From positions 93,771-157,770 of the forward strand of contig NZ_AGFU01000034.1 of assembly GCF_000226955.1 (NCBI RefSeq): 64,000 bases of DNA. Reading direction: 5' to 3'. Of the stretch, positions 25,121-34,606 are shown in pieces. Made by a program: the position numbers and the translations under genes. This stretch comes from Sphingomonas elodea ATCC 31461. GTDB taxonomy: Bacteria > Pseudomonadota > Alphaproteobacteria > Sphingomonadales > Sphingomonadaceae. The notes below the pieces were generated by a model, which saw nothing but the letters and a program-made list of their open reading frames with translations, did not search any database and was not told where the DNA came from. Positions within the stretch are counted from its first letter, which is position 1. Each line of letters opens with the position of its first letter.

Positions 25121-26281
25121 TCAGCGGCGCGCTGTCGTCTTTCGCAGCTTGTCGGCGACCATATCGCGCAGTGGGTTCGGGCGAAAGCCGTCGTCATAGG
25201 CGGTGCAGCTGGGCCGTGCGCCGTCCTTGCGCGGCTTGAAGCCGTTGAGCCAGCTATATTTATCGCACATCCCCCAGAACAGCACGTCGCGCAGCTGGGG
25301 GTAGCCGAACATCACGTCGAGATAGACGCCCGCATAGTCCGCCACCTGCCGTCGCCGCGTCGCCGAGTCGCCGGGCAGATGCTGGTCGGCGACGTCGAAT
25401 TCGGTGATCAACAGCTGATAGCCCATGCCCGTCACCGCATCGAGAAAGGCACGCCATGGCTTTTCCTGCCGGGCGGCGAGCACGCCTGCCGGGGCATCGC
25501 TCGCCGGCTCGATATGCGATTGCACCCCTAACGCATCGACGGGTACGCCGCGCTTGCGGAAGCCTTCGAGCAGCCGGAGCACGCCGTCGCGATGCTTTTC
25601 GCCGCCCGGCTCCCAGCTCATATAGTCGTTGTACACCAGCTGAGCGTGCGGCGCGGCGGCGCGGGCGGTGTGGAAGGCGCGGTCCAGCATCGCTTCGGTG
25701 CCGCCGAACGCACGCGACAGGCTGGTCTCGCGCAGGCCACCGCTGCCTTCGTCGACGGTCTCGTTGACCACGTCGTAGCTGCCGATCCGGGTGCCGTAGC
25801 GCTTGCACACCGTGTCGATATGCATGGTGAGCAGCCGTTCGGCCTCGCGCACGGGGCGCGCGCCGAAGTCGTAGTCGTTCAGCCAGCGCGGGAAATATTG
25901 GGTCTTGTGCCAGAGCAGGGTGTGGCCGCGCATCGCCATGCGGTTCGCCTCTGCCCAATCGAGCATCGCGTCGAACTGGGTGAAATCGAACCTGTCCGGG
26001 GCAGGGCGGGTTGCCTGCCATTTCAGCTGGTTCTCCGGCACCAGCAGGCCGCAGTCGCGGATGAGCAGCCGCGCATAGGCGGGGTTGGCGAACGAACCCG
26101 CATCGGCACCGGGCCGGCTCCAGGCGAAGGCCGATCCGATCCGCATCTGCTTTTCCGAGGCGAGCGCATTGAGGCCCGGCGGGACGCTGGTCGCCCGTGC
26201 ATCGAGCGGCAGTGCGGCGGCGACAGCGGCGACACCGCCAAGCAGGCTGCGGCGATTGAGAACGACGGCATCGACCTGCAT
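25121..26281 (-). CDS. Endo-1,4-beta-xylanase, GH10
   Basis: 386 residues. The N-terminus NRRSLLGGVAAVAAALPLDARA looks like a Tat-type signal, so the enzyme is exported. The GH10 barrel carries the acid/base E174 (DVVNETVDE) and nucleophile E294 (LLITEFDV), with HTLLWHKTQ and YNDYMSWE as further family marks. It cuts the xylan backbone internally. It is divergent from the GH67 alpha-glucuronidase gene, and the 120 bases between them contain a copy of the TGGTAGCG palindrome that recurs in the xylan region, so both are probably controlled by the LacI-type regulator at 33430. Confidence 0.94.
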   Translation of the reverse strand: MQVDAVVLNRRSLLGGVAAVAAALPLDARATSVPPGLNALASEKQMRIGSAFAWSRPGADAGSFANPAYARLLIRDCGLLVPENQLKWQATRPAPDRFDFTQFDAMLDWAEANRMAMRGHTLLWHKTQYFPRWLNDYDFGARPVREAERLLTMHIDTVCKRYGTRIGSYDVVNETVDEGSGGLRETSLSRAFGGTEAMLDRAFHTARAAAPHAQLVYNDYMSWEPGGEKHRDGVLRLLEGFRKRGVPVDALGVQSHIEPASDAPAGVLAARQEKPWRAFLDAVTGMGYQLLITEFDVADQHLPGDSATRRRQVADYAGVYLDVMFGYPQLRDVLFWGMCDKYSWLNGFKPRKDGARPSCTAYDDGFRPNPLRDMVADKLRKTTARR

Positions 26282-26327
26282 CGGGTGGCTCCTCTCCTGG
26301 CTACCCCCGTCCCCGGGTGTTCATGCT

Positions 26328-26341
26328 TGGTAGCGGTACCA
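26328..26341. promoter_or_regulatory. Candidate LacI-type operator, site 1
   Basis: TGGTAGCGGTACCA lies between the divergent GH10 and GH67 genes, 46 bases before the first and 60 before the second. It is one of five matches to TGGTAGCGnTAtCA in the xylan region. Confidence 0.7.
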
Positions 26342-26401
26342 TGCTCGGGCTGCTACACGCTTGTCAACGATGGCGAGCGATCGCGAACGAGAGAGGATGC
26401 G

Positions 26402-28558
26402 ATGCGGCGGATTTTCCAGGCCCTGTTCACGGTTTTCTGCGCGCTTGTGCTGGCGAATCAGGCACATGCCGAGACCGGATATGATCTGTGGCTGCGCTAC
26501 CATCCGCTCGACGCCGCCACCGTGCAGCGCATTGCCCCGCGGCTGCGCTACGTGGTGGCAGACACCAGCCGTCCGACGATCCGCGCCGCCGTCGACGAAC
26601 TGGATCGCGGGCTGGCCGGGCTGATCGGTACGGCACCGGCACACGCGACGGCGATGCGGGGCGAGGGTGGGGTGATGCTTGCCACCGCGGGCTCGCCGGT
26701 TCTCGCCGGGCTCAACCTCCCGCTGGCCGCGCTCGGACGCGAAGGCTTTCTGATCCGCTCGACGACCATCGCCGGCGCACGCGTGACGCTGATCGCCGCC
26801 AACAGCGATGTCGGGCTGCTCTATGGCAGCTTTCGCCTGCTCAAGCTGGCGCAGTTGCGCGAGTCTCTCGATGCGCTGGATGTGCGCGACGCACCGAAGC
26901 TGCAACTCCGCGCGCTCGATCACTGGGACAATCTCGATCGCTATGTGGAGCGCGGCTATGCCGGACAGTCGCTGTGGGACTGGCAGAAGCTGCCCGGCTA
27001 CAAGGACCCGCGCTATACCGATTACGCCCGTGCCAATGCCTCGATCGGCATCAATGCGGTGGTGCCGAACAACGTCAACGCCAATGCCGATATCCTCACC
27101 GCGCCCTATCTTCAGAAAGTGAAGGCGCTGGCCGAGGTCTTCCGGCCCTATGGCATCCGCATCTACCTGACCGCGCGCTTCTCCGCCCCGATCGAGATCG
27201 GTGGGCTCAAGACCGCCGATCCGCTCGACCCCGCAGTGCGCGCCTGGTGGAAGGCCAAGGCGGACGAGATCTATGCGGTGATCCCGGATTTCGGCGGCTT
27301 TCTGGTCAAGGCCAATTCCGAGGGCCAGCCCGGCCCCTCCGACTATAAGCGCAGCCATGCCGAGGGCGCCAACATGCTTGCTGACGCGCTGGCTCCGCAT
27401 GGCGGGGTGGTGATGTGGCGGGCGTTCGTCTATTCCGAGCATAACGACGCCGATCGCCACAAACAGGCCAACGACGAGTTCGTGCCGCTCGATGGCATGT
27501 TCCGCGACAACGTCCTCCTCCAGGTGAAGAACGGCGCGATCGACTTCCAGCCGCGCGAACCCTTCCATCCGCTGTTCGGTGCCATGCCGAAGACGCCGCT
27601 GATGCTCGAGGTGCAGATCACCAAGGAGTATCTCGGCTTCGCCACCCACCTCGCCTATCTGGGGACGATGTGGGAGGAGGTGCTGCAAAGCGACACCTTC
27701 CGTCCGCGCGCGGGCAGCACCGTCGCCAAGGTCCTGGAGACGCCGGTCGCCCCCAAAGCGCTCACCGGCATGGCGGGCGTCGCCAATATCGGCAGCGACA
27801 TCAACTGGAGCGGGTCGCAGTTCGATCAGGCCAACTGGTACGCCTATGGCCGGCTCGCCTGGGATCCGGAGGCGAGGGCGGCGGACATCGCCCGCGACTG
27901 GGCGCGGCTGACCTGGAGCCCCGATCCGGCGGTGGTCGACCCGATCGTCGCGATGATGCTCGAATCGCGCGAGGCGGTGGTGAACTACATGACGCCGCTC
28001 GGCCTCGGCCATGTGATGGCGACCGGCCACCATTACGGCCCGGGCCCCTGGGTGTCGAACCTCGCCCGGCCGGAATGGAACCCGACCTATTATCATCGCG
28101 CCGATGCTACGGGCATCGGCTTCGATCGCACGCCGACCGGCACCAACGCGCTCGGCCAATATGCGCCCGAGGTGGCCAAGCGCTGGGGCAACCTGAAGAC
28201 GGTGCCGGACAGCCTGCTGCTCTGGTTCCACCACGTCCCCTGGGACTATCGGATGGGCTCGGGCGAAACGCTGTGGAACAGCCTGGTCGCGCAGTATGAC
28301 ACCGGCATCGCCACGGTGGAGGACATGCAGCGCCGCTGGGCCGGGCTGGAGGGTAAGGTCGACGCCCGGCGCTGGGCCGAGGTGCGCGATTTCCTCGCCA
28401 TCCAGCGCGGGGAAGCGCAGTGGTGGCGCGATGCCTCGATCGCCTATTGGCAGTCGCTGTCGCAGCGCCCGCTGCCGGGCGGGCATCTGGCTCCGCCGCA
28501 TCCACTAAGCTATTATGAAGCCATCCGGACGCCGCACGCGCCCGGCAATGGGAAATAG
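26402..28558 (+). CDS. Alpha-glucuronidase, GH67
   Basis: 718 residues from the ATG at 26402, with GAGAGG upstream. A signal peptide ends at NQAHA (residue 22). GH67 enzymes remove 4-O-methyl-glucuronic acid from the non-reducing end of xylooligosaccharides. The acid catalyst is in FLVKANSEGQPGP, and the other conserved segments VMWRAFVYSEHND, EVQITKEYLGF, GHHYGPGPW and FHHVPWDY are present. Length suits the family (about 680-730). It is 15 bases ahead of GH9 and probably in the same operon. Together with GH10 and GH3 it completes breakdown of glucuronoxylan to xylose. Confidence 0.94.
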   Translation: MRRIFQALFTVFCALVLANQAHAETGYDLWLRYHPLDAATVQRIAPRLRYVVADTSRPTIRAAVDELDRGLAGLIGTAPAHATAMRGEGGVMLATAGSPVLAGLNLPLAALGREGFLIRSTTIAGARVTLIAANSDVGLLYGSFRLLKLAQLRESLDALDVRDAPKLQLRALDHWDNLDRYVERGYAGQSLWDWQKLPGYKDPRYTDYARANASIGINAVVPNNVNANADILTAPYLQKVKALAEVFRPYGIRIYLTARFSAPIEIGGLKTADPLDPAVRAWWKAKADEIYAVIPDFGGFLVKANSEGQPGPSDYKRSHAEGANMLADALAPHGGVVMWRAFVYSEHNDADRHKQANDEFVPLDGMFRDNVLLQVKNGAIDFQPREPFHPLFGAMPKTPLMLEVQITKEYLGFATHLAYLGTMWEEVLQSDTFRPRAGSTVAKVLETPVAPKALTGMAGVANIGSDINWSGSQFDQANWYAYGRLAWDPEARAADIARDWARLTWSPDPAVVDPIVAMMLESREAVVNYMTPLGLGHVMATGHHYGPGPWVSNLARPEWNPTYYHRADATGIGFDRTPTGTNALGQYAPEVAKRWGNLKTVPDSLLLWFHHVPWDYRMGSGETLWNSLVAQYDTGIATVEDMQRRWAGLEGKVDARRWAEVRDFLAIQRGEAQWWRDASIAYWQSLSQRPLPGGHLAPPHPLSYYEAIRTPHAPGNGK

Positions 28559-28573
28559 AAACGGGGGAGCAGG

Positions 28574-30418
28574 ATGCGGAAGGAAATGGCGTGCTTGCTC
28601 GCGAGCGCGATGCTCGCGAGCGCGATGCTGGCGAGCCCGGCGGCAGCACAGCAGCAGCAACGGCCAGCGATCGACCTCAACCAGATCGGCTTCGAGCCTG
28701 GCGACGTAAAGCTTGCCGTGGTGCGGGGAGCCGGGACGGCCGCGCTTCCCTGGCTCTTGCTGGACGCGGATGGCAACGCTGTCGGCAAGGGCGACACCTA
28801 TGTTTATGGCCCCGATGCGAGCTCGGGCGCGGTGGTCCAGCGGATCGATTTTTCCGGATTCCGGCGGGAAGGGAAGGGCTATCGGCTGTCGGTCGCCGGG
28901 GTGACCAGCGATCCCTTTGCCATCGCGCCTTCGCTCTATCGCCCGCTGGCGCGCGACGTTGCCAATTTCTTCTACCAGCAGCGCGCCGGCACGCCGATCG
29001 ACGCGAAGTTCGCCGGTGCCGCCTGGGCGCGCCCGGCGGGACATGGGCATGAAGTGGCCGGCTGCTTTGCGGGGGCCGACCAGCGCGGGATGGTTTGGCC
29101 GGGCTGCGGCTACAAGCTCGACGTGACCGGCGGCTGGTACGATGCCGGCGACCACGGCAAATACCTGGTCAACGGCGGCATTTCGCTGTGGACGCTGCTC
29201 AACGCCTATGAGCGCCGCCCCAAGGCCTTCCCCGACGGATCGCTGCGCATCCCCGAAAGCGGCAACGGCGTGAGCGACCTGCTCGACGAAGCGCGCTGGG
29301 AAATGGACTTCCTGTTGCGCATGCAGATCGCGGACGGCGTGCGCACGCGGCTGCCCTCGGGCCCGCTCGGCGCGCCCAAGCCCGGCCGACCCGCCTGGGA
29401 GCCGAGCTTCCCGCCCTTCGCCGAGATCGACGCCGGCGGCATGGCGCACCAGAAGGTCGCCGACCGCAACTGGACCGCGATGCCGATGCCGCCGCAGAAC
29501 GATCGCGAGGAGCGCCTGCTCTATCCGCCCACGACCGGCGCAACGCTCAACCTGGCGGCGACGGCGGCGCAGTGCGCCCGGCTGTGGCGCGGGGTGGACG
29601 ATGCCTTCGCCGCCCGCTGCCTCACCGCCGCGCGGCGGGCCTGGGCGGCGGCGCAGCGCAACCCGCAGGTCTACGCCACCAGCAGCTTCACCGGCAGCGG
29701 CGGCTATGGCGATTCGAGCCTGAGCGACGAATTCTACTGGGCCGCCGCCGAGCTCTACGCGACCACCGGCGAGGAGGTGTTCCGCAAGGCGGTGACCGGC
29801 TCGCCGCATTTCGGCGAAGCGGTCCGCGCGCCCGGCTGGAGCTTCACCGCCCCGCTCGGCACGATCACGCTGGCGACGGTGAAGACAGGCCTCGGCGACG
29901 CCGAGGTGCAGAAGCTGCGCGCCACGCTGATCGTAGCGGCGGACGGCATTCTCGAGCAGCGCCGCCAGAACGGATATGCCATCCCCTATCGGCCGATCGG
30001 CTATCCCTGGGGCTCGAACGGCGACCTGATGAACCAGGCGATGCTGCTCGGCGTGGCGAGCGATCTTACCGGCGCGCCGAAGTACCGCGCGGGCATCGTC
30101 TCGGCGCTCGACTATCTGCTGGGCCGCAATCCGATGGGGACGTCCTATGTGAGCGGCTATGGCACGCGATCGCTCCGCAACCCGCACCACCGCTTCTGGG
30201 CGCATTCGCTCGACGCCAAGCTGCCGGGGCCGCCGCCGGGCGTGCTCTCGGGCGGACCGAACGACACCGCGATGGCCGATGCGGTGGCGATGCAGCTGAA
30301 GGGCAAGTGCGTCGCCCAGACCTGCTGGGCGGACGACATCCATGCCTATGCGCTGAACGAAGTCGCGATCAACTGGAACGCGCCGCTGTTCTGGGTGGCG
30401 GCGTGGGTGGATGATTGA
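28574..30418 (+). CDS. Glycoside hydrolase family 9 protein
   Basis: 614 residues with a signal peptide ending at PAAAQ. An N-terminal immunoglobulin-like domain of the CelD type (about 32-120) precedes the (alpha/alpha)6 catalytic domain. Catalytic Asp residues are in GGWYDAGDHGKY (D190, D193); the substrate-binding NPHHRFW and the acid E596 (YALNEVAINWN) are present. GH9 members are endoglucanases, cellobiohydrolases or exo-glucosaminidases; because it sits in the xylan operon it may act on mixed-linkage glucan or on xyloglucan backbones. The signal peptide is encoded by a 15-base tandem repeat at 28597-28636. Confidence 0.92.
   Translation: MRKEMACLLASAMLASAMLASPAAAQQQQRPAIDLNQIGFEPGDVKLAVVRGAGTAALPWLLLDADGNAVGKGDTYVYGPDASSGAVVQRIDFSGFRREGKGYRLSVAGVTSDPFAIAPSLYRPLARDVANFFYQQRAGTPIDAKFAGAAWARPAGHGHEVAGCFAGADQRGMVWPGCGYKLDVTGGWYDAGDHGKYLVNGGISLWTLLNAYERRPKAFPDGSLRIPESGNGVSDLLDEARWEMDFLLRMQIADGVRTRLPSGPLGAPKPGRPAWEPSFPPFAEIDAGGMAHQKVADRNWTAMPMPPQNDREERLLYPPTTGATLNLAATAAQCARLWRGVDDAFAARCLTAARRAWAAAQRNPQVYATSSFTGSGGYGDSSLSDEFYWAAAELYATTGEEVFRKAVTGSPHFGEAVRAPGWSFTAPLGTITLATVKTGLGDAEVQKLRATLIVAADGILEQRRQNGYAIPYRPIGYPWGSNGDLMNQAMLLGVASDLTGAPKYRAGIVSALDYLLGRNPMGTSYVSGYGTRSLRNPHHRFWAHSLDAKLPGPPPGVLSGGPNDTAMADAVAMQLKGKCVAQTCWADDIHAYALNEVAINWNAPLFWVAAWVDD
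28597..28636 (+). repeat. 15-base tandem repeat inside the GH9 signal peptide
   Basis: The unit GCTCGCGAGCGCGAT is present twice in full (28597-28611, 28612-28626) and once in part, encoding LASAM repeats. It is in frame, so a gain or loss would lengthen or shorten the signal helix by five residues. Confidence 0.8.
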
Positions 30419-30519
30419 GGCGGCGGCGGTTCGTGGGGTCAGGAAGCAGCGAGTCTGCTTTCGCCCAGTTGCGGACATACGCCACGCAAGCCAATGTGGG
30501 GCGCTAAGGGATGCGCGTG

Positions 30520-30756
30520 ATGAAGCTGAATGACCAAGGGCGCGAGATTTGGTTCGAACGGATTGTGTGGAGTTATATGCCCGCACACTGGAAGGGCGTC
30601 GCCTACATGGCTGCAGTGATTGCGGTCAGCCTCATGCTTTGCTTCGTAGCTGACCGGTACGCACCTTCGCTCTTTGCCGTGCCGCTGATCGGTGGATGGG
30701 CTCTGGCGATGTGGCTTTGCGAACGACACGCACCGTCGCGTCGCAAAGGCAGCTAA
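30520..30756 (+). CDS. Hypothetical small membrane protein
   Basis: 78 residues from MKLNDQGREI; an ATG nine bases upstream (30511) is also possible, and AAGGG at 30506-30510 suits the inner start better. Two hydrophobic helices are seen, WKGVAYMAAVIAVSLMLCFVA and SLFAVPLIGGWALAMWLC, with a basic C-terminus (PSRRKGS). The codon use is less GC-biased than its neighbours, hinting at a different origin or low expression. I do not recognise a family. It lies between GH9 and the convergent GH3 gene and has no evident link to xylan use. Confidence 0.55.
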   Translation: MKLNDQGREIWFERIVWSYMPAHWKGVAYMAAVIAVSLMLCFVADRYAPSLFAVPLIGGWALAMWLCERHAPSRRKGS

Positions 30757-30862
30757 CCACCAAGATCGGACATCTCCTTTCAGCGCAGGCCCGCGGCACC
30801 GCCAAACGGCCCCCGCAGTCGAGCGGGGAGACTGCGGCGGTCAGCAGCCTCCCCGCTGATCT

Positions 30863-33262
30863 TCACCTTACAGTCAGCGTAGCACTCTTCAGCGTCGCCG
30901 AATCCGGGCCGGACGAGATCGTGAACGTCCCCGGCTCCACGACATGGCGCATCTGGCTGTTCCACAGCGCCAGATCGTCCGGCGTCAGTTCGAAGCGCAC
31001 CGTCTTCTTCTCGCCCGGCTTGAGCGTCACCCGCTCGAAGCGCTTGAGCTCGATCACCGGCCGGGTGACCGATGCCTCGTCGTCATGGACGAAGAGCTGG
31101 ACGACCTCGTCGCCGGCAACCTTGCCGGTGTTGGTCACGTCCACCTCGACGCTAGCCTTGTCGGCAATGCCGATCGTCGGCGTGCCCAGGCGCGGAGCCG
31201 AGATGTCGAACGTCGTGTAGCTCAGACCATAGCCGAAGGGGTAGAGCGGGCTGGTGTCGCCGAACAGATAGCCGCGCCGCGCGCTCGGCTTCTTGTTGTA
31301 GTAGATCGGCAGCTGGCCGACACTCCGGGCCACTGACACCGGCAGCTTGCCGCCCGGATTGTACCGGCCGAACACCACGTCGGCGATCGCGTTGCCGGTC
31401 TGCTCGCCGAGATACCAGCCTTCGATCAGCGCCGGCGCCTTTTCCGCAAGATAGTTCACCGCATAGGGGCGGCCGTTGAGCAGGATCACCACGACCGGCT
31501 TGCCCAGCGCGATCAGTTCCTTCGCCAGCTGGTCCTGCGGCCCGGGCAGGTCGAGCGTCTCGCTGTCGCCGAGATGGTTGTCGGCCCAGGCCTCGCGGCT
31601 CACCGCCTCGTTGCCGCCGAGCACCAGCACGACGACATCGGCGTTCTTGGCTGTCTCCAGCGCCTGGGCGCGGAGCTGGTCGTTCACCGAAGCCGGCACC
31701 TGCGCCACCGCATCCTTTGACCATTCGCGGTGGTTGGTGATGCGGATGCCCTCGGCATAGTCGACCGCGAACTTGCCCTTGCCCTCGGCCTGCATGCCTT
31801 CGAGCACGCTGACGACATGGTTGGGCAGGTCCGAATAGCCGCCGATCGGCGTATCCTTGGCGTGGGTGCCGATCACCGCCATGCGCTTGATGCCCCTGGC
31901 GTCGAGCGGCAGCAGGCCTTGTGCGTTCTTCAGCAGCACGATCGATTCGCGCGCCGCCTGGCGGGAGAGGGCGATCGCTTCGGGCGTGTTGGTACGCGCG
32001 GCGGCCAGCTTCACCTCGGGATAGGGGTTCTCGAACAGCCCGCCCTCGAACTTCATCCGCAGTACGCGGCGCACGGCATTGTCGATCTCGCCCTGGCTGA
32101 CCCGGCCTTGCTTCACCAGCTGGACGAGATGGGTGTACGCCTCGCCGTCCGGCGTTTCGACGTCGACGCCCGCGTCGAGCGCGCGCTGGGCGGCGTCCTT
32201 GGGGTCCTTGAACAGGTGGTGGCGGGTGATCAGCTCGCGGATCGCGAAATAGTCGCTGACCACGGCGCCCTGAAAGCCCCATTCGCCGCGCAGCACGTCG
32301 GTGAGCAGCCATTTGTTGGCATGGCTGGGGATGCCGTCGATCTCGTTATAGCTCGCCATCACCGACATCACCGGCAGCGTCTTCACCGCCGCTTCGAACG
32401 GCGGGAAGAAATCCTCGCGCAGCGTCCGCTCGCCGAGCGAGGCGGGGCCGACATTGGTGCCGTTCTCGGGCTGGCCATGGCCGGTCATGTGCTTGAGGGT
32501 GATGAACACCTTGTCGGACTTGAGCGGCATCGTGGTGCCCTGGAAGCCGCGGATCGCCGCCAGGCCCATCTGGGTGACGAGATACGGGTCCTCGCCGTAC
32601 GTCTCCTCGATGCGGCCCCAGCGCGGATCGCGCGCCACGTCGACCACAGGGGCGAGGACGAGGTTGGCGCCGCGGGCGCGCGCTTCCTTCGCGGCCATCG
32701 AGAAGATGTTCTCGACGAGCTTGGGATCGAAGCTGCTCGCCAGCGCGATCGACTGCGGGAAGCTGGTGGCACCCGGCGCGACAAGGCCGTGCAGCGCTTC
32801 CTCGTGCATCAGCATCGGGATGCCGAGCCGCGTCTTCTCCACCGCCCATTTCTGCGCGGCATAGACGTAGCGCGCCGTTTCCTCGGGGCTGCGGTTGACG
32901 TCGCCGGCATTGGCGCCCGCCGCCGTCGTCTGAGCGGCGGCGACGCCGCGGCGGTCATAGGGGCGGGAGATCATGCCCAGGCCGTTGGGGAAGCTGGCGC
33001 TGGCCTTGACGGGATCGAACTCGCCCTTGGCATCCTGCACCAGGCCCTTGTTGAGCCACAGCGCCTGCAGCTGCTGGACCTTTTCCTCCAGCGTCATCCG
33101 CGCGAGCAGATCGTCGACGCGCGCATCGACGGGTTGGGTCGCGTCCTTGTAGAGCGGCTTGTCGGCGCGGGCGGTCTGCGCTGCGGCAGGCTGGGCCGCG
33201 ACGAAGGGCGTCAGAGCGCTCGCGGCGATGGCGAGCGCGGCGGCGCGGCGAAAATGACGCAT
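30863..33262 (-). CDS. Glycoside hydrolase family 3 (beta-glucosidase/beta-xylosidase)
   Basis: 799 residues from MRHFRRAAAL, preceded by GGGAGAGG. A signal peptide ends near QPAAAQ. The three-part GH3 layout is present: a TIM barrel with the catalytic Asp in GAVVSDYFAI, a second alpha/beta domain containing VLVLGGNEAVSREAW, and a C-terminal fibronectin-like domain from about residue 690 (VDVTNTGKVAGDEVVQLFV). It probably removes xylose or glucose from oligosaccharides released by GH10, GH67 and GH9. It is divergent from the LacI-type gene; a perfect-looking copy of the shared operator lies 52 bases upstream of its start. Confidence 0.92.
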   Translation of the reverse strand: MRHFRRAAALAIAASALTPFVAAQPAAAQTARADKPLYKDATQPVDARVDDLLARMTLEEKVQQLQALWLNKGLVQDAKGEFDPVKASASFPNGLGMISRPYDRRGVAAAQTTAAGANAGDVNRSPEETARYVYAAQKWAVEKTRLGIPMLMHEEALHGLVAPGATSFPQSIALASSFDPKLVENIFSMAAKEARARGANLVLAPVVDVARDPRWGRIEETYGEDPYLVTQMGLAAIRGFQGTTMPLKSDKVFITLKHMTGHGQPENGTNVGPASLGERTLREDFFPPFEAAVKTLPVMSVMASYNEIDGIPSHANKWLLTDVLRGEWGFQGAVVSDYFAIRELITRHHLFKDPKDAAQRALDAGVDVETPDGEAYTHLVQLVKQGRVSQGEIDNAVRRVLRMKFEGGLFENPYPEVKLAAARTNTPEAIALSRQAARESIVLLKNAQGLLPLDARGIKRMAVIGTHAKDTPIGGYSDLPNHVVSVLEGMQAEGKGKFAVDYAEGIRITNHREWSKDAVAQVPASVNDQLRAQALETAKNADVVVLVLGGNEAVSREAWADNHLGDSETLDLPGPQDQLAKELIALGKPVVVILLNGRPYAVNYLAEKAPALIEGWYLGEQTGNAIADVVFGRYNPGGKLPVSVARSVGQLPIYYNKKPSARRGYLFGDTSPLYPFGYGLSYTTFDISAPRLGTPTIGIADKASVEVDVTNTGKVAGDEVVQLFVHDDEASVTRPVIELKRFERVTLKPGEKKTVRFELTPDDLALWNSQMRHVVEPGTFTISSGPDSATLKSATLTVR

Positions 33263-33313
33263 GTTCCTCTCCCTGAAGGCCGGCGATGATTCTGCTATCG
33301 CCTCTTGCCATGA

Positions 33314-33327
33314 TGGTAGCGTTATCA
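33314..33327. promoter_or_regulatory. Candidate LacI-type operator, site 2
   Basis: TGGTAGCGTTATCA lies 52 bases upstream of GH3 in the GH3/LacI divergent region. A perfect 12-base palindrome GTTGCGCGCAAC follows at 33334-33345 and may be a second protein site. Confidence 0.7.
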
Positions 33328-33392
33328 TCTATAGTTGCGCGCAACGACGCCGGTCAACGGTGTGCGCTTCGGTTCGCCAACGATTGCAAAGA

Positions 33393-33406
33393 TGGTAGCG
33401 CGAACT
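33393..33406. promoter_or_regulatory. Candidate LacI-type operator, site 3 (half conserved)
   Basis: TGGTAGCGCGAACT keeps the left half of the shared palindrome but not the right half. It is 24 bases before the LacI-type start, a position fitting autoregulation. Confidence 0.5.
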
Positions 33407-33429
33407 TATGCGTTCCTGCAGGAGGGGGG

Positions 33430-34476
33430 ATGAGCAAACCTAGCCGGCGCAGCCGGGGCAGCATCACCGTACAGGACGTGGCACGCGAAGCGGGGGTTTC
33501 CGCCATGACCGTGTCACGCGTCGTCAACGGCGGCACCAACGTGCGCGAGGCGACTCGGGAAGCCGTGCTCGCCGCGATCGCCAAGCTCAACTATTCGCCC
33601 AACAGTGCTGCGCGCAGTCTCGCCGCTGGTGAAGCGACCCAAATCGGGTTGCTGTATTCGAACCCCTCGGCGGCCTATCTCTCGCAATTCCTGATCGGCG
33701 CGCTGGCCGCTGCGCGGCGGGCCGGCTGCCATCTGGTGCTCGAGGCCTGCGAGGGCGAGCGCGCCGAGGAACAGGCCGAGGCGACCCGCGGCTTCGTGCA
33801 GACGCATGTGCAGGGCGTGATCCTGCCGCCGCCGCTTTCCGAATCGGGGCCGGTGCGCGCCGAGTTGGAAGCGGCGGGCATTCCCTGGGTGTCCGTAGCG
33901 ATGGGGCTGCCGCCGGAAGGCAGCCTGAACGTGCGCATCGACGATTTCGCGGCTGCGTCGGCGATGACCCGCCATCTGCTCGACATGGGGCACCGGCATA
34001 TCGGCTTCATTCGCGGCAACCCCAACCAGACATCCAGTGCCGAGCGGTATCGGGGCTTCTGCGCGGCGATCGAGGAAGCGGGGCTGGACCTTGCCGCCAT
34101 GCCGGTGGAGCAAGGGTATTTCACGTTCCGTTCCGGCATTGTCGCGAGCGAGGCGATGCTCGATCTGCCCAAGCCGCCCACCGCAATCTTCGCCAGCAAC
34201 GACGACATGGCCGCCGCAGCCGTCGGCGTTGCGCATCGTCGGGGCCTGCACGTGCCCCAGGACCTGAGCGTGGTCGGCTTCGACGATACGGCGCTTGCCA
34301 CGACGATGTGGCCGGAGCTCACCACCGTCCGCCAGCCCATCGCGGCGATGGCGGAGGCGGCGCTGACCATGCTGCTCGAGGAACTGCGTGCCGACGTCCG
34401 CACGGAGCACGCCGAACAAGTGCTTGCGCACCAGCTGATCGTGCGCGAATCCTGCGCGCCGCCGCCCGCGGCGTAA
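33430..34476 (+). CDS. LacI-family transcriptional regulator, probably of xylan/xylose genes
   Basis: 348 residues from MSKPSRRSRG, directly after GGAGGGGG. The helix-turn-helix is ITVQDVAREAGVSAMTVSRVVNGG (12-35) with the hinge helix NYSPNSAARSLA. The rest is the periplasmic-binding-like effector domain, including GFIRGNPNQTSSAERYRGF and PTAIFASNDDMAAAAVGVAHRRG. It sits between GH3 (divergent) and the sugar transporter plus xylD (downstream). Because TGGTAGCGnTAtCA-like sites occur before GH10/GH67, GH3, this gene, the transporter and xylX, I infer it represses all of them in the absence of a xylose-derived inducer. Confidence 0.92.
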   Translation: MSKPSRRSRGSITVQDVAREAGVSAMTVSRVVNGGTNVREATREAVLAAIAKLNYSPNSAARSLAAGEATQIGLLYSNPSAAYLSQFLIGALAAARRAGCHLVLEACEGERAEEQAEATRGFVQTHVQGVILPPPLSESGPVRAELEAAGIPWVSVAMGLPPEGSLNVRIDDFAAASAMTRHLLDMGHRHIGFIRGNPNQTSSAERYRGFCAAIEEAGLDLAAMPVEQGYFTFRSGIVASEAMLDLPKPPTAIFASNDDMAAAAVGVAHRRGLHVPQDLSVVGFDDTALATTMWPELTTVRQPIAAMAEAALTMLLEELRADVRTEHAEQVLAHQLIVRESCAPPPAA

Positions 34477-34553
34477 GGGGATCGCACGACAACGTTGGCA
34501 GAAAATTGCGAATCCGCATCTGCCGACTTGCTTTTCTCGGTTGCACGGGCCAG

Positions 34554-34567
34554 CGTTACCGCTAACA
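34554..34567. promoter_or_regulatory. Candidate LacI-type operator, site 4 (diverged)
   Basis: The reverse complement TGTTAGCGGTAACG matches site 1 at 11 of 14 positions. It lies 39 bases before the sugar transporter start. Confidence 0.5.
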
Positions 34568-34606
34568 AATCGCGCCGACAGTTCGGGGCGTCAGGAGAGG
34601 GATTGG

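Noticed and set aside
25592-26401. Upstream extension of the GH67 frame
   Set aside because: The open frame runs back through the antisense of GH10, but the signal peptide and GAGAGG place the true start at 26402.
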